Part shown: piece by piece, positions 16,830 to 24,787 of the stretch
Numbering within the stretch: the stretch's first letter is position 1
Layout: each line of letters begins with the position of its first letter
Assembly (NCBI RefSeq): GCF_048020265.1
Contig: NZ_CP171843.1
Coordinates: 1,240,001-1,304,000, forward strand
Direction: 5' to 3'
Source: Limnohabitans_A sp048020265
GTDB taxonomy: Bacteria > Pseudomonadota > Gammaproteobacteria > Burkholderiales > Burkholderiaceae_C
Length of the DNA stretch: 64,000 nucleotides
Notes under the pieces: generated by a model
The model's database searches: none
What the model saw: the letters and a program-made list of their open reading frames with translations, nothing else
What the model was told of the DNA's origin: nothing
Made by a program: the position numbers and the translations under genes

Positions 16830-19220
16830 ATGACCCAAGTCAATGTTTTGCCTGTGCTGCCCCCATCGATTTTGGCGACGGATGAGCCCATTGCGTCAAT
16901 GGACCTGGGCCGTGCAGCCGCTGATCAGCGTCTAGAACTGCTCGATGTGCCCGAGGAGTGGGCCGCATTCAGTCTGCCCGAAAAAGACGAATCGGGTTGC
17001 TGGCGCTCCAGCGTGGTGTTCGAAGGCATGCATTGCGCCGCCTGCGCCATCACCCTGGAAGATGCCTTGCGGGCGGTGCCCGGGGTCCGGTCAGTGCAAA
17101 TCAGTGGCGCCAGCCACCGGGGGCAAGTGGTTTGGTCGCCCGAACGCATCCGACCTTCGCAGTGGATGCGCTCGGTCGAGCGCCATGGCTACAAGGCCTT
17201 GCCCGCCAACGATGCCCATGCGCATGCACAACGACGCGAAGAAGCCCGGCGCATGGTTTGGCGTTGGGCGGTGGCGGCGATGTGCATGATGCAAGTCATG
17301 ATGTACGCCACCCCGACGTACCTCACGCAACCGGGCGACATCTCTGACGATGCCATGCACTTGCTGCGCTGGGCGTCTTGGGTGCTGTCATTGCCCGTCA
17401 TGCTGTTTTCGTGTGCCCCATTTTTGCGCAATGCCTGGCGCGATTTGCGTGAACGCCAAATCAGCATGGACTTGCCCGTGGCGCTGGGCATGGTGGTGAC
17501 ATTTGTGGTCAGCACGCTGGGCACTTTCGAGCCCCAGGGCCCCTTCGGGGCCGAGGTCTTTTTTGACTCGTTCACCATGTTCGTTTTCTTTTTGCTCACC
17601 GGCCGCTGGCTGGAGTTGCGCATGCGCGACCGCACGGCCGGGGCTTTGGAGGCCGTGCTCAACCGACTGCCCGACAGCGTGCGCAAGCGCCAGGCCGATG
17701 GCAGTTGGGCGCTGGTGTCCATTCGCCGCCTGCAGGTCGGTGACGTGATCGAGGTCTTGCCCGGTGAAGCCTTTGCGGGCGACGGCCTGGTGCTGTCCGG
17801 CCAGACCCAGGTGGACGAAGCCTTGCTCACGGGCGAGTCGCGGCCGCTGGCACGGCGCGCGGGCGACCGCGTGATTGCAGGCAGCCACAACCTGAGCGGC
17901 ACCTTGCAGGTCCAGATCGAGCAGGTTGGCGCCGCCACCCGCTATGCGCAAATCGTCTCGCTGATGGAAAGCGCCTCGGTGTCCAAGCCCGCCATGGCGC
18001 AGCTGGTCGACCGCTGGGCCAAGCCCTTTTTGGTGGCGGTGATGCTGGCCTCATTGGCTTCGGCCGTTTACTGGTGGCCAAGCGATCCGGCGCATGCGGT
18101 GATGGTAGCCGTCGCCGTGCTGATCGTGACCTGTCCTTGCGCTTTGTCTTTGGCCACGCCTGCGGCCATGTTGGCCACGGCCGGGGCACTGGCCCGCAGC
18201 GGGGTGCTGGTGCGACGCCTGAGTGCCTTGCAAAACCTGGCCCACATTGACACCGTGATTTTTGACAAAACCGGCACCTTGACACGCGACGCTTTTGAGG
18301 TCGTTCGCATCCACACACGCGAAGGCATGAGCGCGGCCCTGGCCCTGGATTGGGCCGCCAGCCTGGCGCGGCATTCCTTGCACCCGGTCTCGCGGGCCTT
18401 GTGGTCCGAGGCCCGTCGCCGTGCCGATGCGACAGGCCGTTTGGCCGAACTCGAAGCCATGACCGCGCAAGAGGTGAGCGAGCGGGCAGGGCAGGGCGTG
18501 CATGGTGTTTTGACGCTGCAAGGCCAGTCTGCCCAAACTTTGCGTCTGGGCTCGGCGGCGTTTTGTGCGGCACCTGCATTGCCCGGGCACCATTTGCAGG
18601 TCAGCCTGGCCGATGCCTCTGGCTGGTTGGCGAGCTTCGAGTTGGCCGAAGAGGTGCGGCCCGAAGCGGCCCGTGTGGTCCGCCAGCTGGCCAGCCTGGG
18701 GCTGTCTATCCAGGTGCTGTCTGGCGATGCGCAGACCGCTGTGAGTCAGGTTGCCCAGACCGTGGGCATTGACTCCGCGCACGGCGGCTGCAGCCCCCAA
18801 CACAAGTTGCAGGCGTTACAGGCCCTGCAGGCCCAGGGCCACAAAGTGGCCATGGTGGGTGACGGCCTGAACGACGGCCCGGTGTTGGCCGGAGCCGATG
18901 TGTCCTTTGCGCTGGGCCAGGCCGTGCCGCTGGCCCAGTCCAAATCCGATTTTGTGTTGATGGGCGGCCAACTCGATGTGCTGGTGAGCACTGTGCTGCG
19001 CAGCCGCCAGACGATGCACATCGTGCGGCAAAACCTGTGGTGGTCAGCGGCCTACAACGCCGCTTGCGTGCCGCTGGCCCTGATGGGGTGGTTGCCCGCT
19101 TGGGCGGCAGGCCTGGGCATGGCGCTCAGTTCCTTGCTGGTCGTGCTCAACGCCTTGCGGCTGGCACAGGCGTTGCCCGAAGTGAGGCCTGCACCCGCAC
19201 TGATCCTTCAAGCTGCTTGA
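16830..19220 (+). CDS. ccoI: Copper-transporting P1B-type ATPase for cbb3 oxidase assembly (CcoI/FixI)
   Basis: 796-aa heavy-metal P-type ATPase that exports copper to the periplasm for cbb3 oxidase maturation. One N-terminal metal-binding domain has GMHCAAC (residues 66-72). The CPC metal-site motif lies at about residue 435 (TCPCALSLATPAAM). The phosphorylated Asp is in DKTGTLT (from 479), and the hinge motif GDGLNDGPVL is present. Assignment to CcoI rather than CopA rests on the neighbouring ccoS and ccoNOQP. The ATG coincides with the predicted FNR-driven start site and no ribosome-binding site precedes it; a later start near 16899 is conceivable. ccoS follows by nine bases. Confidence 0.93.
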   Translation: MTQVNVLPVLPPSILATDEPIASMDLGRAAADQRLELLDVPEEWAAFSLPEKDESGCWRSSVVFEGMHCAACAITLEDALRAVPGVRSVQISGASHRGQVVWSPERIRPSQWMRSVERHGYKALPANDAHAHAQRREEARRMVWRWAVAAMCMMQVMMYATPTYLTQPGDISDDAMHLLRWASWVLSLPVMLFSCAPFLRNAWRDLRERQISMDLPVALGMVVTFVVSTLGTFEPQGPFGAEVFFDSFTMFVFFLLTGRWLELRMRDRTAGALEAVLNRLPDSVRKRQADGSWALVSIRRLQVGDVIEVLPGEAFAGDGLVLSGQTQVDEALLTGESRPLARRAGDRVIAGSHNLSGTLQVQIEQVGAATRYAQIVSLMESASVSKPAMAQLVDRWAKPFLVAVMLASLASAVYWWPSDPAHAVMVAVAVLIVTCPCALSLATPAAMLATAGALARSGVLVRRLSALQNLAHIDTVIFDKTGTLTRDAFEVVRIHTREGMSAALALDWAASLARHSLHPVSRALWSEARRRADATGRLAELEAMTAQEVSERAGQGVHGVLTLQGQSAQTLRLGSAAFCAAPALPGHHLQVSLADASGWLASFELAEEVRPEAARVVRQLASLGLSIQVLSGDAQTAVSQVAQTVGIDSAHGGCSPQHKLQALQALQAQGHKVAMVGDGLNDGPVLAGADVSFALGQAVPLAQSKSDFVLMGGQLDVLVSTVLRSRQTMHIVRQNLWWSAAYNAACVPLALMGWLPAWAAGLGMALSSLLVVLNALRLAQALPEVRPAPALILQAA

Positions 19221-19229
19221 GGCAAGACC

Positions 19230-19367
19230 ATGGACATCCTGTATTTGCTGATTCCCTTGTCTGTGGCTTTGGTGTTTTTCATCCTGGCCGGTCTGTGGTG
19301 GGCGATTGACCGGGGCCAATTTGAAGACATCGAGGCCGAAGGCGAGCGCATTTTGCGTGACGATTGA
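19230..19367 (+). CDS. ccoS: cbb3-type cytochrome oxidase assembly protein CcoS
   Basis: 45-aa single-pass membrane protein. The helix runs from about residue 4 to 26 (LYLLIPLSVALVFFILAGLW) and is followed by AIDRGQFEDIEAEGERIL, the conserved acidic tail of CcoS. It is needed for haem and copper insertion in the cbb3 oxidase of Rhodobacter and relatives. It is nine bases after ccoI. Its stop codon lies inside the FNR box of the ccoN promoter. Confidence 0.93.
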   Translation: MDILYLLIPLSVALVFFILAGLWWAIDRGQFEDIEAEGERILRDD

Positions 19368-19377
19368 TTTTGATCAA
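19364..19377 (+). promoter_or_regulatory. FNR box of the ccoNOQP promoter
   Basis: TTGAT-TTTG-ATCAA is a perfect consensus box that overlaps the ccoS stop codon. A class II layout puts the -10 at 19400-19405 (CAAACT, weak) and the start near 19412, which leaves a leader of about 26 bases before ccoN with AGAGG as ribosome-binding site. Confidence 0.9.
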
Positions 19378-19437
19378 GTGACCTCGGTGTATACCCGGGC
19401 AAACTGTGCTGGTAGTTTTTAAAAAGAAGAGGTGAAA

Positions 19438-20877
19438 ATGAAATTTGCCAATATGCAGGCGACGTCTTACAACGACAAGGTTGTCAGGCAATTCGCCATC
19501 ATGACGGTGGTTTGGGGCGTAGTGGGCATGCTGGTGGGCGTGATCATCGCGGCCCAGCTGACCTGGCCGGAGCTCAATCTGGGCATTTCCTGGCTCAGCT
19601 ACGGTCGCCTGCGGCCATTGCACACCAACGCGGTGATTTTTGCGTTCGGTGGTTGCGGCTTGTTCGCAGCGGCTTACTACGTGGTGCAGCGCACCTGCAA
19701 CGTCCGGCTGTTTGGCGAGAAACTCGCGGCTTTCACCTTCTGGGGCTGGCAACTGGTCATCTTGTTGGCCGCCATTTCCCTGCCTTTGGGTTACACCAGC
19801 GGCAAGGAATACGCCGAGCTGGAGTGGCCCATCGACATCCTGATCACCCTGGTCTGGGTGGCGTTTGCCGTGGTCTTCTTTGGCACCATCGGCACACGCA
19901 AGGTGCGTCACATCTATGTGGCCAACTGGTTCTTTGGTGCTTTCATCATCGCCGTGGCCTTGTTGCACATCGTCAACAGCGCAGCGCTGCCCGTGGGCAT
20001 GATGAAGTCCTATTCCGCCTACGCGGGTGTGCAGGACGCCATGGTCCAGTGGTGGTATGGCCACAACGCCGTGGGCTTCTTCCTCACGGCCGGCTTCCTG
20101 GGCATGATGTATTACTTCATCCCCAAGCAGGCTGAGCGCCCCGTGTACTCGTACCGCCTGTCGATCGTGCACTTCTGGGCCCTGATCTTCACCTACATGT
20201 GGGCCGGCCCACACCACCTGCACTACACCGCGCTGCCCGATTGGACCCAATCGGTGGGCATGGTCTTCTCGCTCATCTTGTTGGCCCCCAGCTGGGGCGG
20301 CATGATCAACGGCATCATGACCCTGTCGGGCGCCTGGCACAAACTGCGTGACGACCCGATCCTGCGTTTCCTGATCGTGTCCCTGTCTTTCTACGGCATG
20401 TCGACCTTCGAAGGCCCGATGATGTCGATCAAGACCGTCAATGCGCTCTCCCACTACACCGACTGGACCGTGGGCCATGTGCACTCGGGTGCCCTGGGTT
20501 GGGTGGGTCTGGTGACCATGGGCTCCATGTACTACCTGATTCCCCGCTTGTTCGGTCAAAAGCAGATGTACAGCGTCAAGGCGATTGAAGTGCACTTCTG
20601 GACCGCCACCATCGGCATTGTGATCTACATCGCGGCCATGTGGATTGCCGGTGTGATGCAAGGCCTGATGTGGCGCGCTGTCAACGCCGACGGCACCCTG
20701 ACTTACACCTTCGTCGAGTCGGTCAAAGCCACTTACCCGTTCTATGTCCTGCGTTTGCTGGGTGGTTTGCTCTACCTGACGGGCATGCTCATCATGCTTT
20801 GGAACACCTTCAAGACGGTGACTCGAGGACGCTCTGTTGAAGTTCGCATCCCCACTCTCGAACCTGCACACGCCTGA
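19438..20877 (+). CDS. ccoN: Cytochrome c oxidase cbb3-type subunit I
   Basis: Catalytic subunit of the high-affinity cbb3 terminal oxidase, 479 aa, inner membrane, with about 12 helices. It carries the haem b, haem b3 and CuB ligands; visible are RPLHTNAVIFAFGG (low-spin haem His), QWWYGHNAVGFFLTAGFLG (CuB His plus the crosslinked Tyr region), YMWAGPHHLHYTALPDW (CuB His pair) and DWTVGHVHSGALGWVG (haem His pair). The ATG at 19438 is six bases after an in-frame GTG and has AGAGG at good spacing. It is the first gene of ccoNOQP, under an FNR box. Confidence 0.97.
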   Translation: MKFANMQATSYNDKVVRQFAIMTVVWGVVGMLVGVIIAAQLTWPELNLGISWLSYGRLRPLHTNAVIFAFGGCGLFAAAYYVVQRTCNVRLFGEKLAAFTFWGWQLVILLAAISLPLGYTSGKEYAELEWPIDILITLVWVAFAVVFFGTIGTRKVRHIYVANWFFGAFIIAVALLHIVNSAALPVGMMKSYSAYAGVQDAMVQWWYGHNAVGFFLTAGFLGMMYYFIPKQAERPVYSYRLSIVHFWALIFTYMWAGPHHLHYTALPDWTQSVGMVFSLILLAPSWGGMINGIMTLSGAWHKLRDDPILRFLIVSLSFYGMSTFEGPMMSIKTVNALSHYTDWTVGHVHSGALGWVGLVTMGSMYYLIPRLFGQKQMYSVKAIEVHFWTATIGIVIYIAAMWIAGVMQGLMWRAVNADGTLTYTFVESVKATYPFYVLRLLGGLLYLTGMLIMLWNTFKTVTRGRSVEVRIPTLEPAHA

Positions 20878-20890
20878 GGAGAAATCAAAC

Positions 20891-21517
20891 ATGGCTCAAA
20901 ACCAAAAATCAGGCGGCTTGTCGCATGAGAAAGTCGAGACCAACAACTTCCTGATGATCGTGCTGATCCTGGTGGTCTTGTTGGTCGGTGGCATGGTCGA
21001 AATCCTGCCGCTGTTCTTCCAGAAATCCACCACCGAACCGGTACCGGGCCTCAAGCCCTACACCGCGCTGCAAGTGGCCGGACGCGATGTCTATGTGCGC
21101 GAAGGCTGCTACAACTGCCACTCCCAGATGATCCGCCCCTTCCGCGCCGAAACGCTGCGCTATGGCTCTTACTCACTGGCGGGTGAATTCGTCTACGACC
21201 GCCCCTTCCAGTGGGGCTCCAAGCGCACCGGTCCTGACCTGGCCCGAGTGGGCGGCCGCTACAGCGACGAATGGCATCGCATCCACCTGACCAACCCGCG
21301 TGATCTGGTGCCCGAGTCCAACATGCCCGCCTACCCCTGGCTGGAAAAGACGGCGGCCAATGCCAGCGCCATTCAGGCCCACATGAGCGGTCTGCGCACA
21401 CTGGGCGCGCCTTACACGGACGAAGAAATCGCCATGGCCCCTGAAGAAGTGAAAGGCAAGACCGAGCTGGACGCCGTCATTGCCTACCTGCAGGTGCTGG
21501 GCACCCACCGCAAATAA
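20891..21517 (+). CDS. ccoO: Cytochrome c oxidase cbb3-type subunit II (monohaem)
   Basis: 208-aa membrane-anchored monohaem cytochrome c. One N-terminal helix (NNFLMIVLILVVLLVGGMVE) is followed by a periplasmic domain with the haem site CYNCH (residues 73-77) in REGCYNCHSQMIRPFR, the CcoO signature. The distal Met is probably in ESNMPAYPWL. It passes electrons from CcoP or soluble donors to CcoN. GAGGAG precedes the ATG by seven to eight bases; the gap to ccoN is 13 bases. Confidence 0.96.
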   Translation: MAQNQKSGGLSHEKVETNNFLMIVLILVVLLVGGMVEILPLFFQKSTTEPVPGLKPYTALQVAGRDVYVREGCYNCHSQMIRPFRAETLRYGSYSLAGEFVYDRPFQWGSKRTGPDLARVGGRYSDEWHRIHLTNPRDLVPESNMPAYPWLEKTAANASAIQAHMSGLRTLGAPYTDEEIAMAPEEVKGKTELDAVIAYLQVLGTHRK

Positions 21518-21526
21518 GGAATGGCC

Positions 21527-21667
21527 ATGGACATCAATACATTGCGATCCATCGTGACTTTGCTCGCCTTTGCTGCCTTCATCGGCATTGTGGTGTGGGC
21601 GTGGTCGCGCCGTAACCAGGCCAGTTTTGACGAGGCAGCGCAGCTGCCGTTCCGTCAGGACGACTGA
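21527..21667 (+). CDS. ccoQ: cbb3-type cytochrome oxidase subunit CcoQ
   Basis: 46-aa single-helix protein (LRSIVTLLAFAAFIGIVVWA, then a basic stop SRR and an acidic tail ending QDD). CcoQ stabilises the cbb3 complex, especially CcoP association. AAGGA lies six bases before the ATG at 21527; a second in-frame ATG at 21521 would be too close to it. Position between ccoO and ccoP confirms identity. Confidence 0.92.
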   Translation: MDINTLRSIVTLLAFAAFIGIVVWAWSRRNQASFDEAAQLPFRQDD

Positions 21668-21705
21668 GCTGTCCGCCAGAACTCAAAAAATACCAAGGAA
21701 TCCCC

Positions 21706-22638
21706 ATGAGTGACTTCATCAGCAATTTCTGGCACTTGTACGTGGCAGGCATCACGCTGGTCAGCATCATCGCCTGCCTGCTTTTGCTGTGGTTCAGCGG
21801 CAAGGCCAAGGCCATGACCGCCAACGACAACACCACAGGCCACGTCTGGGACGGCGACCTGCGCGAGATGAACAACCCGCTGCCACGCTGGTGGGTGGGC
21901 TTGTTCATCATCACCATCATTTTTGCCTTCGTTTACCTGGCCATGTACCCGGGTGCTGGCAACTTTGCCGGTAAATTTGGATGGTCTTCAGCCGGTCAGT
22001 ACGAAGCCGAAGTGGCCAAAGGCAATGCCGAAGTGGCCCCTCTGTACGCCAAGTTTGTGGGCATGCCCCCTGAAGAAGTGTCCAAAGACCCGAAAGCCTT
22101 GGCCATTGGCGACCGCTTGTTCATGAACAACTGCGCACAATGCCACGGCTCGGATGCACGGGGCAGCAAAGGCTTCCCCAATCTGGCCGATGCCGACTGG
22201 CTCTATGGCGGCACACCTGACGCGATCAAGACCACCTTGGTGCAAGGCCGTGCGGGCAACATGCCCCCCATGGCTGCAGCGGTAGGCGGCCCTGAAGATG
22301 TGCGCAACGTGGCCCACTACGTGCTCAGCCTGTCGGGTAGCCCGCACGACTCCCTGCGCGCCTCGCTGGGCAAGTCCAAGTTTGGTGTCTGCGCAGCCTG
22401 CCACGGCATGGACGGCAAGGGCAACCACGCCCTGGGTGCGCCCAACCTGACCGACGACATCTGGCTGCACGGTTGGGGTGAAAACGCCATCGTGAACATG
22501 ATCAACAACGGCAAGGTCAACCAGATGCCCGCCCAGGCCCAGAAGCTGACCGAAGGTCAGATCCATGTGCTGGCCTCTTATGTCTGGGGCTTGTCCAACA
22601 ACGCCCCGGCGAGCACCACGGTCAGCGCCGCGAAATGA
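21706..22638 (+). CDS. ccoP: Cytochrome c oxidase cbb3-type subunit III (dihaem)
   Basis: 310-aa dihaem cytochrome c. An N-terminal helix region (YVAGITLVSIIACLLLLWFS) and a second hydrophobic segment (WVGLFIITIIFAFVYLAMY) anchor the protein. Two haem sites follow: CAQCH at residues 143-147 and CAACH at 229-233. The conserved WDGDLREMNNPLPRWW between the two helices is diagnostic of CcoP. It takes electrons from the bc1 complex or soluble cytochrome c. A perfect hairpin follows the stop. Confidence 0.96.
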   Translation: MSDFISNFWHLYVAGITLVSIIACLLLLWFSGKAKAMTANDNTTGHVWDGDLREMNNPLPRWWVGLFIITIIFAFVYLAMYPGAGNFAGKFGWSSAGQYEAEVAKGNAEVAPLYAKFVGMPPEEVSKDPKALAIGDRLFMNNCAQCHGSDARGSKGFPNLADADWLYGGTPDAIKTTLVQGRAGNMPPMAAAVGGPEDVRNVAHYVLSLSGSPHDSLRASLGKSKFGVCAACHGMDGKGNHALGAPNLTDDIWLHGWGENAIVNMINNGKVNQMPAQAQKLTEGQIHVLASYVWGLSNNAPASTTVSAAK

Positions 22639-22646
22639 TGTCCCCC

Positions 22647-22671
22647 GTGCAGCAGGCCCGTCCTGCTGCAC
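22647..22671 (+). terminator. Ten-pair perfect hairpin between ccoP and ccoG
   Basis: GTGCAGCAGG (22647-22656) and CCTGCTGCAC (22662-22671) pair perfectly around a five-base loop. Only a weak T-stretch (CCTTTG) follows, so full termination is doubtful. It may protect the ccoNOQP message at its 3' end or reduce read-through into ccoGH. Confidence 0.65.
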
Positions 22672-22693
22672 CCTTTGACCCAAGGTCTGCATT

Positions 22694-24151
22694 TTGTCCA
22701 TCCCAGATCAGCGTCCCCCCCGCAGCGTGATCCCCATCACCCCCGTACCCACCGACGGTGATGCGGAACTGGTGTCGCTGTACCAGGCGCACCAAAAAAT
22801 CTACCCACGCAGTGTGCAGGGCGTTTTCGCTCGCTGGCGTTGGTTGATGGTGGTCATCACGCAATTGGTTTTTTATGGCCTGCCTTGGCTGGAATGGGGG
22901 CAGCGCCAGGCGGTCTTGTTCGACTTGGGTGCTCGTAGGTTCTACATCTTTGGCCTGGTGCTGTACCCGCAGGACTTCATTTATCTGACGGCTTTGCTGG
23001 TCATCTCGGCACTGTCCCTGTTCTTGTTCACGGCAGTGGCAGGGCGTTTATGGTGTGGTTTTGCCTGCCCTCAAACCGTTTACACCGAAATTTTCATCTG
23101 GATCGAGCGCCAGTTCGAGGGCGATCGATCTGCCCGCATGCGCCTGGATGCCGCACCGCTGAGCTTCAACAAAGTCTGGCGCAAGACGGGCAAGCAGCTC
23201 GCCTGGATCGTGTTCTCGTTGTGGACGGGTTTCACGTTCGTGGGCTACTTCACGCCCATCCGCGAGTTGACGGCATCGATCCTGTCGCTGGGCTTTGGCC
23301 CATGGGAAATTTTCTGGATCCTGTTTTACAGCTTTGCCACCTATGGCAACGCGGGCTTCATGCGCGAGCAGGTGTGCAAATACATGTGCCCCTATGCCCG
23401 CTTTCAAAGCGCCATGTTCGACAAGGACACGCTCATCGTCACCTACGACGAAGCGCGGGGCGAGCCCCGGGGTGCCCGCTCCAAAAAAGCCGATCCCCAA
23501 GCCCTGGGCCTGGGTTCTTGTGTGGACTGCACCTTGTGTGTGCAAGTTTGCCCCACGGGCATCGACATCCGCAAAGGCCTGCAGTACGAATGCATTGGCT
23601 GTGGCGCTTGCGTGGACGTGTGTGACAACGTGATGGACAAAGTGGGTTATCCGCGCGGCCTGATCAAGTTTTCCACACAAAACGCGATGGACAAGGGCTG
23701 GAACTGGGCGCAAACGGTGCGCCGCATTTTTCGCCCCCGCGTGTTGGTCTACACCGCCGTGTTGTGGGCCATCATCGTCGGTGTCGGGGCATCCCTGTGG
23801 CTGCGCCAGCCTTTCAAAGTGGACATCGAACGCGACCGTGCCACTTTGGCCCGCATCGTTGCAGGTGGTCAGATCGAGAACGTGTACCGCCTGCAAATCA
23901 TGAATGCGGCTGAACACCACTTGAACTTTGAGTTGCAGGTCGATGGCTTGCCTGGCCTTAAGCTGGTGGGGGAGCCAGAGGTGCAAGTGGCCGCCACCGA
24001 GTCCCGCTGGGTCTCGGTGCGTTTGCAGCTGCCCTATGATGCGGCCGCTGCGGGCTCGCACCCGATCCATTTCCGCATCGCCTCACGCGCGCCCGATGGC
24101 CAAGTGGTGGGACAGTTGAGCGAGAAAACCGTGTTCCTGGTTCCCCGTTGA
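22694..24151 (+). CDS. ccoG: cbb3 oxidase maturation protein CcoG (FixG), polyferredoxin-like
   Basis: 485-aa membrane iron-sulfur protein that reduces Cu(II) to Cu(I) for cbb3 assembly. The NapH-like membrane part has about five helices and the motif RLWCGFACPQTVYTEIF. Two 4Fe-4S motifs follow: SCVDCTLCVQVCPTGIDIRK and CIGCGACVDVCDNVMDKVG. A helix and an Ig-like periplasmic C-terminal domain (from about residue 365) complete the family layout. The start appears to be TTG at 22694 with AAGG about nine bases upstream; no ATG is available before the conserved region. Confidence 0.94.
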   Translation: MSIPDQRPPRSVIPITPVPTDGDAELVSLYQAHQKIYPRSVQGVFARWRWLMVVITQLVFYGLPWLEWGQRQAVLFDLGARRFYIFGLVLYPQDFIYLTALLVISALSLFLFTAVAGRLWCGFACPQTVYTEIFIWIERQFEGDRSARMRLDAAPLSFNKVWRKTGKQLAWIVFSLWTGFTFVGYFTPIRELTASILSLGFGPWEIFWILFYSFATYGNAGFMREQVCKYMCPYARFQSAMFDKDTLIVTYDEARGEPRGARSKKADPQALGLGSCVDCTLCVQVCPTGIDIRKGLQYECIGCGACVDVCDNVMDKVGYPRGLIKFSTQNAMDKGWNWAQTVRRIFRPRVLVYTAVLWAIIVGVGASLWLRQPFKVDIERDRATLARIVAGGQIENVYRLQIMNAAEHHLNFELQVDGLPGLKLVGEPEVQVAATESRWVSVRLQLPYDAAAAGSHPIHFRIASRAPDGQVVGQLSEKTVFLVPR

Positions 24152-24180
24152 TGGGTGACCTCCTTTTCAGAAAGACACAC

Positions 24181-24465
24181 ATGAACAACGCACTGCGCAA
24201 GCCCCAAGAGGGTCAACCCTGGTGGCGCTTTGGCCTGGTCTGGATGGTGGTGGGCGGCCCGGCCGTGGTGGTCGTGGCGGGATTGGTCACGTTTTACATT
24301 GCCGCCAGCAACCCCGACCCGGTGCTTCAGGTGACGCCGCGCAGCGCCATGCAGGAACGCCAGGGCATCACGCATGCTCCAGCCATGCAAGGCCGCAACC
24401 ACGCGGCCACGGGCGAATTGCCCTCAGCGGTCCAGGCGCCTGCTGCCGCACCGACTCAACCCTGA
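24181..24465 (+). CDS. ccoH: FixH/CcoH family protein
   Basis: 94-aa protein with one N-terminal membrane helix (FGLVWMVVGGPAVVVVAGLV) and a short periplasmic tail. PWWRFGLVWMVVGGPA and the ASNPDPVL segment after the helix match short CcoH proteins, which interact with the cbb3 oxidase during assembly. The tail is shorter than in rhizobial FixH and ends in an Ala/Pro-rich region. An ATG at 24151 overlaps the ccoG stop and would add ten residues; neither start has a strong ribosome-binding site. Confidence 0.83.
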   Translation: MNNALRKPQEGQPWWRFGLVWMVVGGPAVVVVAGLVTFYIAASNPDPVLQVTPRSAMQERQGITHAPAMQGRNHAATGELPSAVQAPAAAPTQP

Positions 24466-24481
24466 GGCGAAGGGAGACACC

Positions 24482-24787
24482 ATGCGGGCTCAACGTTGGA
24501 TGTGGATTGCCTGGCCTGCCTTTTTGGTGGCCGGACTGATGGAAATGCTGGTGTTCGCCTTCGTCGACCCGCGAGACCTGCACTGGTTCGGGCGCGATCT
24601 GGACTTGTCCAGGCAAGCGATTTACACCTTGGCTTTTTTCGCGTTTTGGGGTCTGACCATGCTCTCCAGCGCCCTGACCACGCTGCTGGGCATGTCCCCG
24701 TTTGAAGTCAACCGCTGCCCGGTAGCGCCGGGCGATCGCCCGGCAGACTGTGCGCAGGGCGGCGTCAATGGCACGCGTTGTTGTTGA
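24482..24787 (+). CDS. Small two-helix membrane protein of the cbb3 cluster, unknown function
   Basis: 101-aa protein with two hydrophobic segments: WMWIAWPAFLVAGLMEMLVF and IYTLAFFAFWGLTMLSSALT. The linker contains VDPRDLHWFGRDLDLSRQ. The last 25 residues are Cys-rich (VNRCPVAPGDRPADC and a terminal CC), which could bind metal. AGGGAG precedes the ATG by five bases. It follows ccoH by 16 bases and its 3' end overlaps the convergent fnr gene by 23 bases. No function is known to me; its place suggests a role in oxidase assembly. Confidence 0.8.
   Translation: MRAQRWMWIAWPAFLVAGLMEMLVFAFVDPRDLHWFGRDLDLSRQAIYTLAFFAFWGLTMLSSALTTLLGMSPFEVNRCPVAPGDRPADCAQGGVNGTRCC

Noticed and set aside
19279..20892. 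537-aa open frame antisense to ccoN
   Set aside because: The protein is an improbable run of His, Gln, Asp and Gly without motifs, and the sense strand encodes an unmistakable CcoN.
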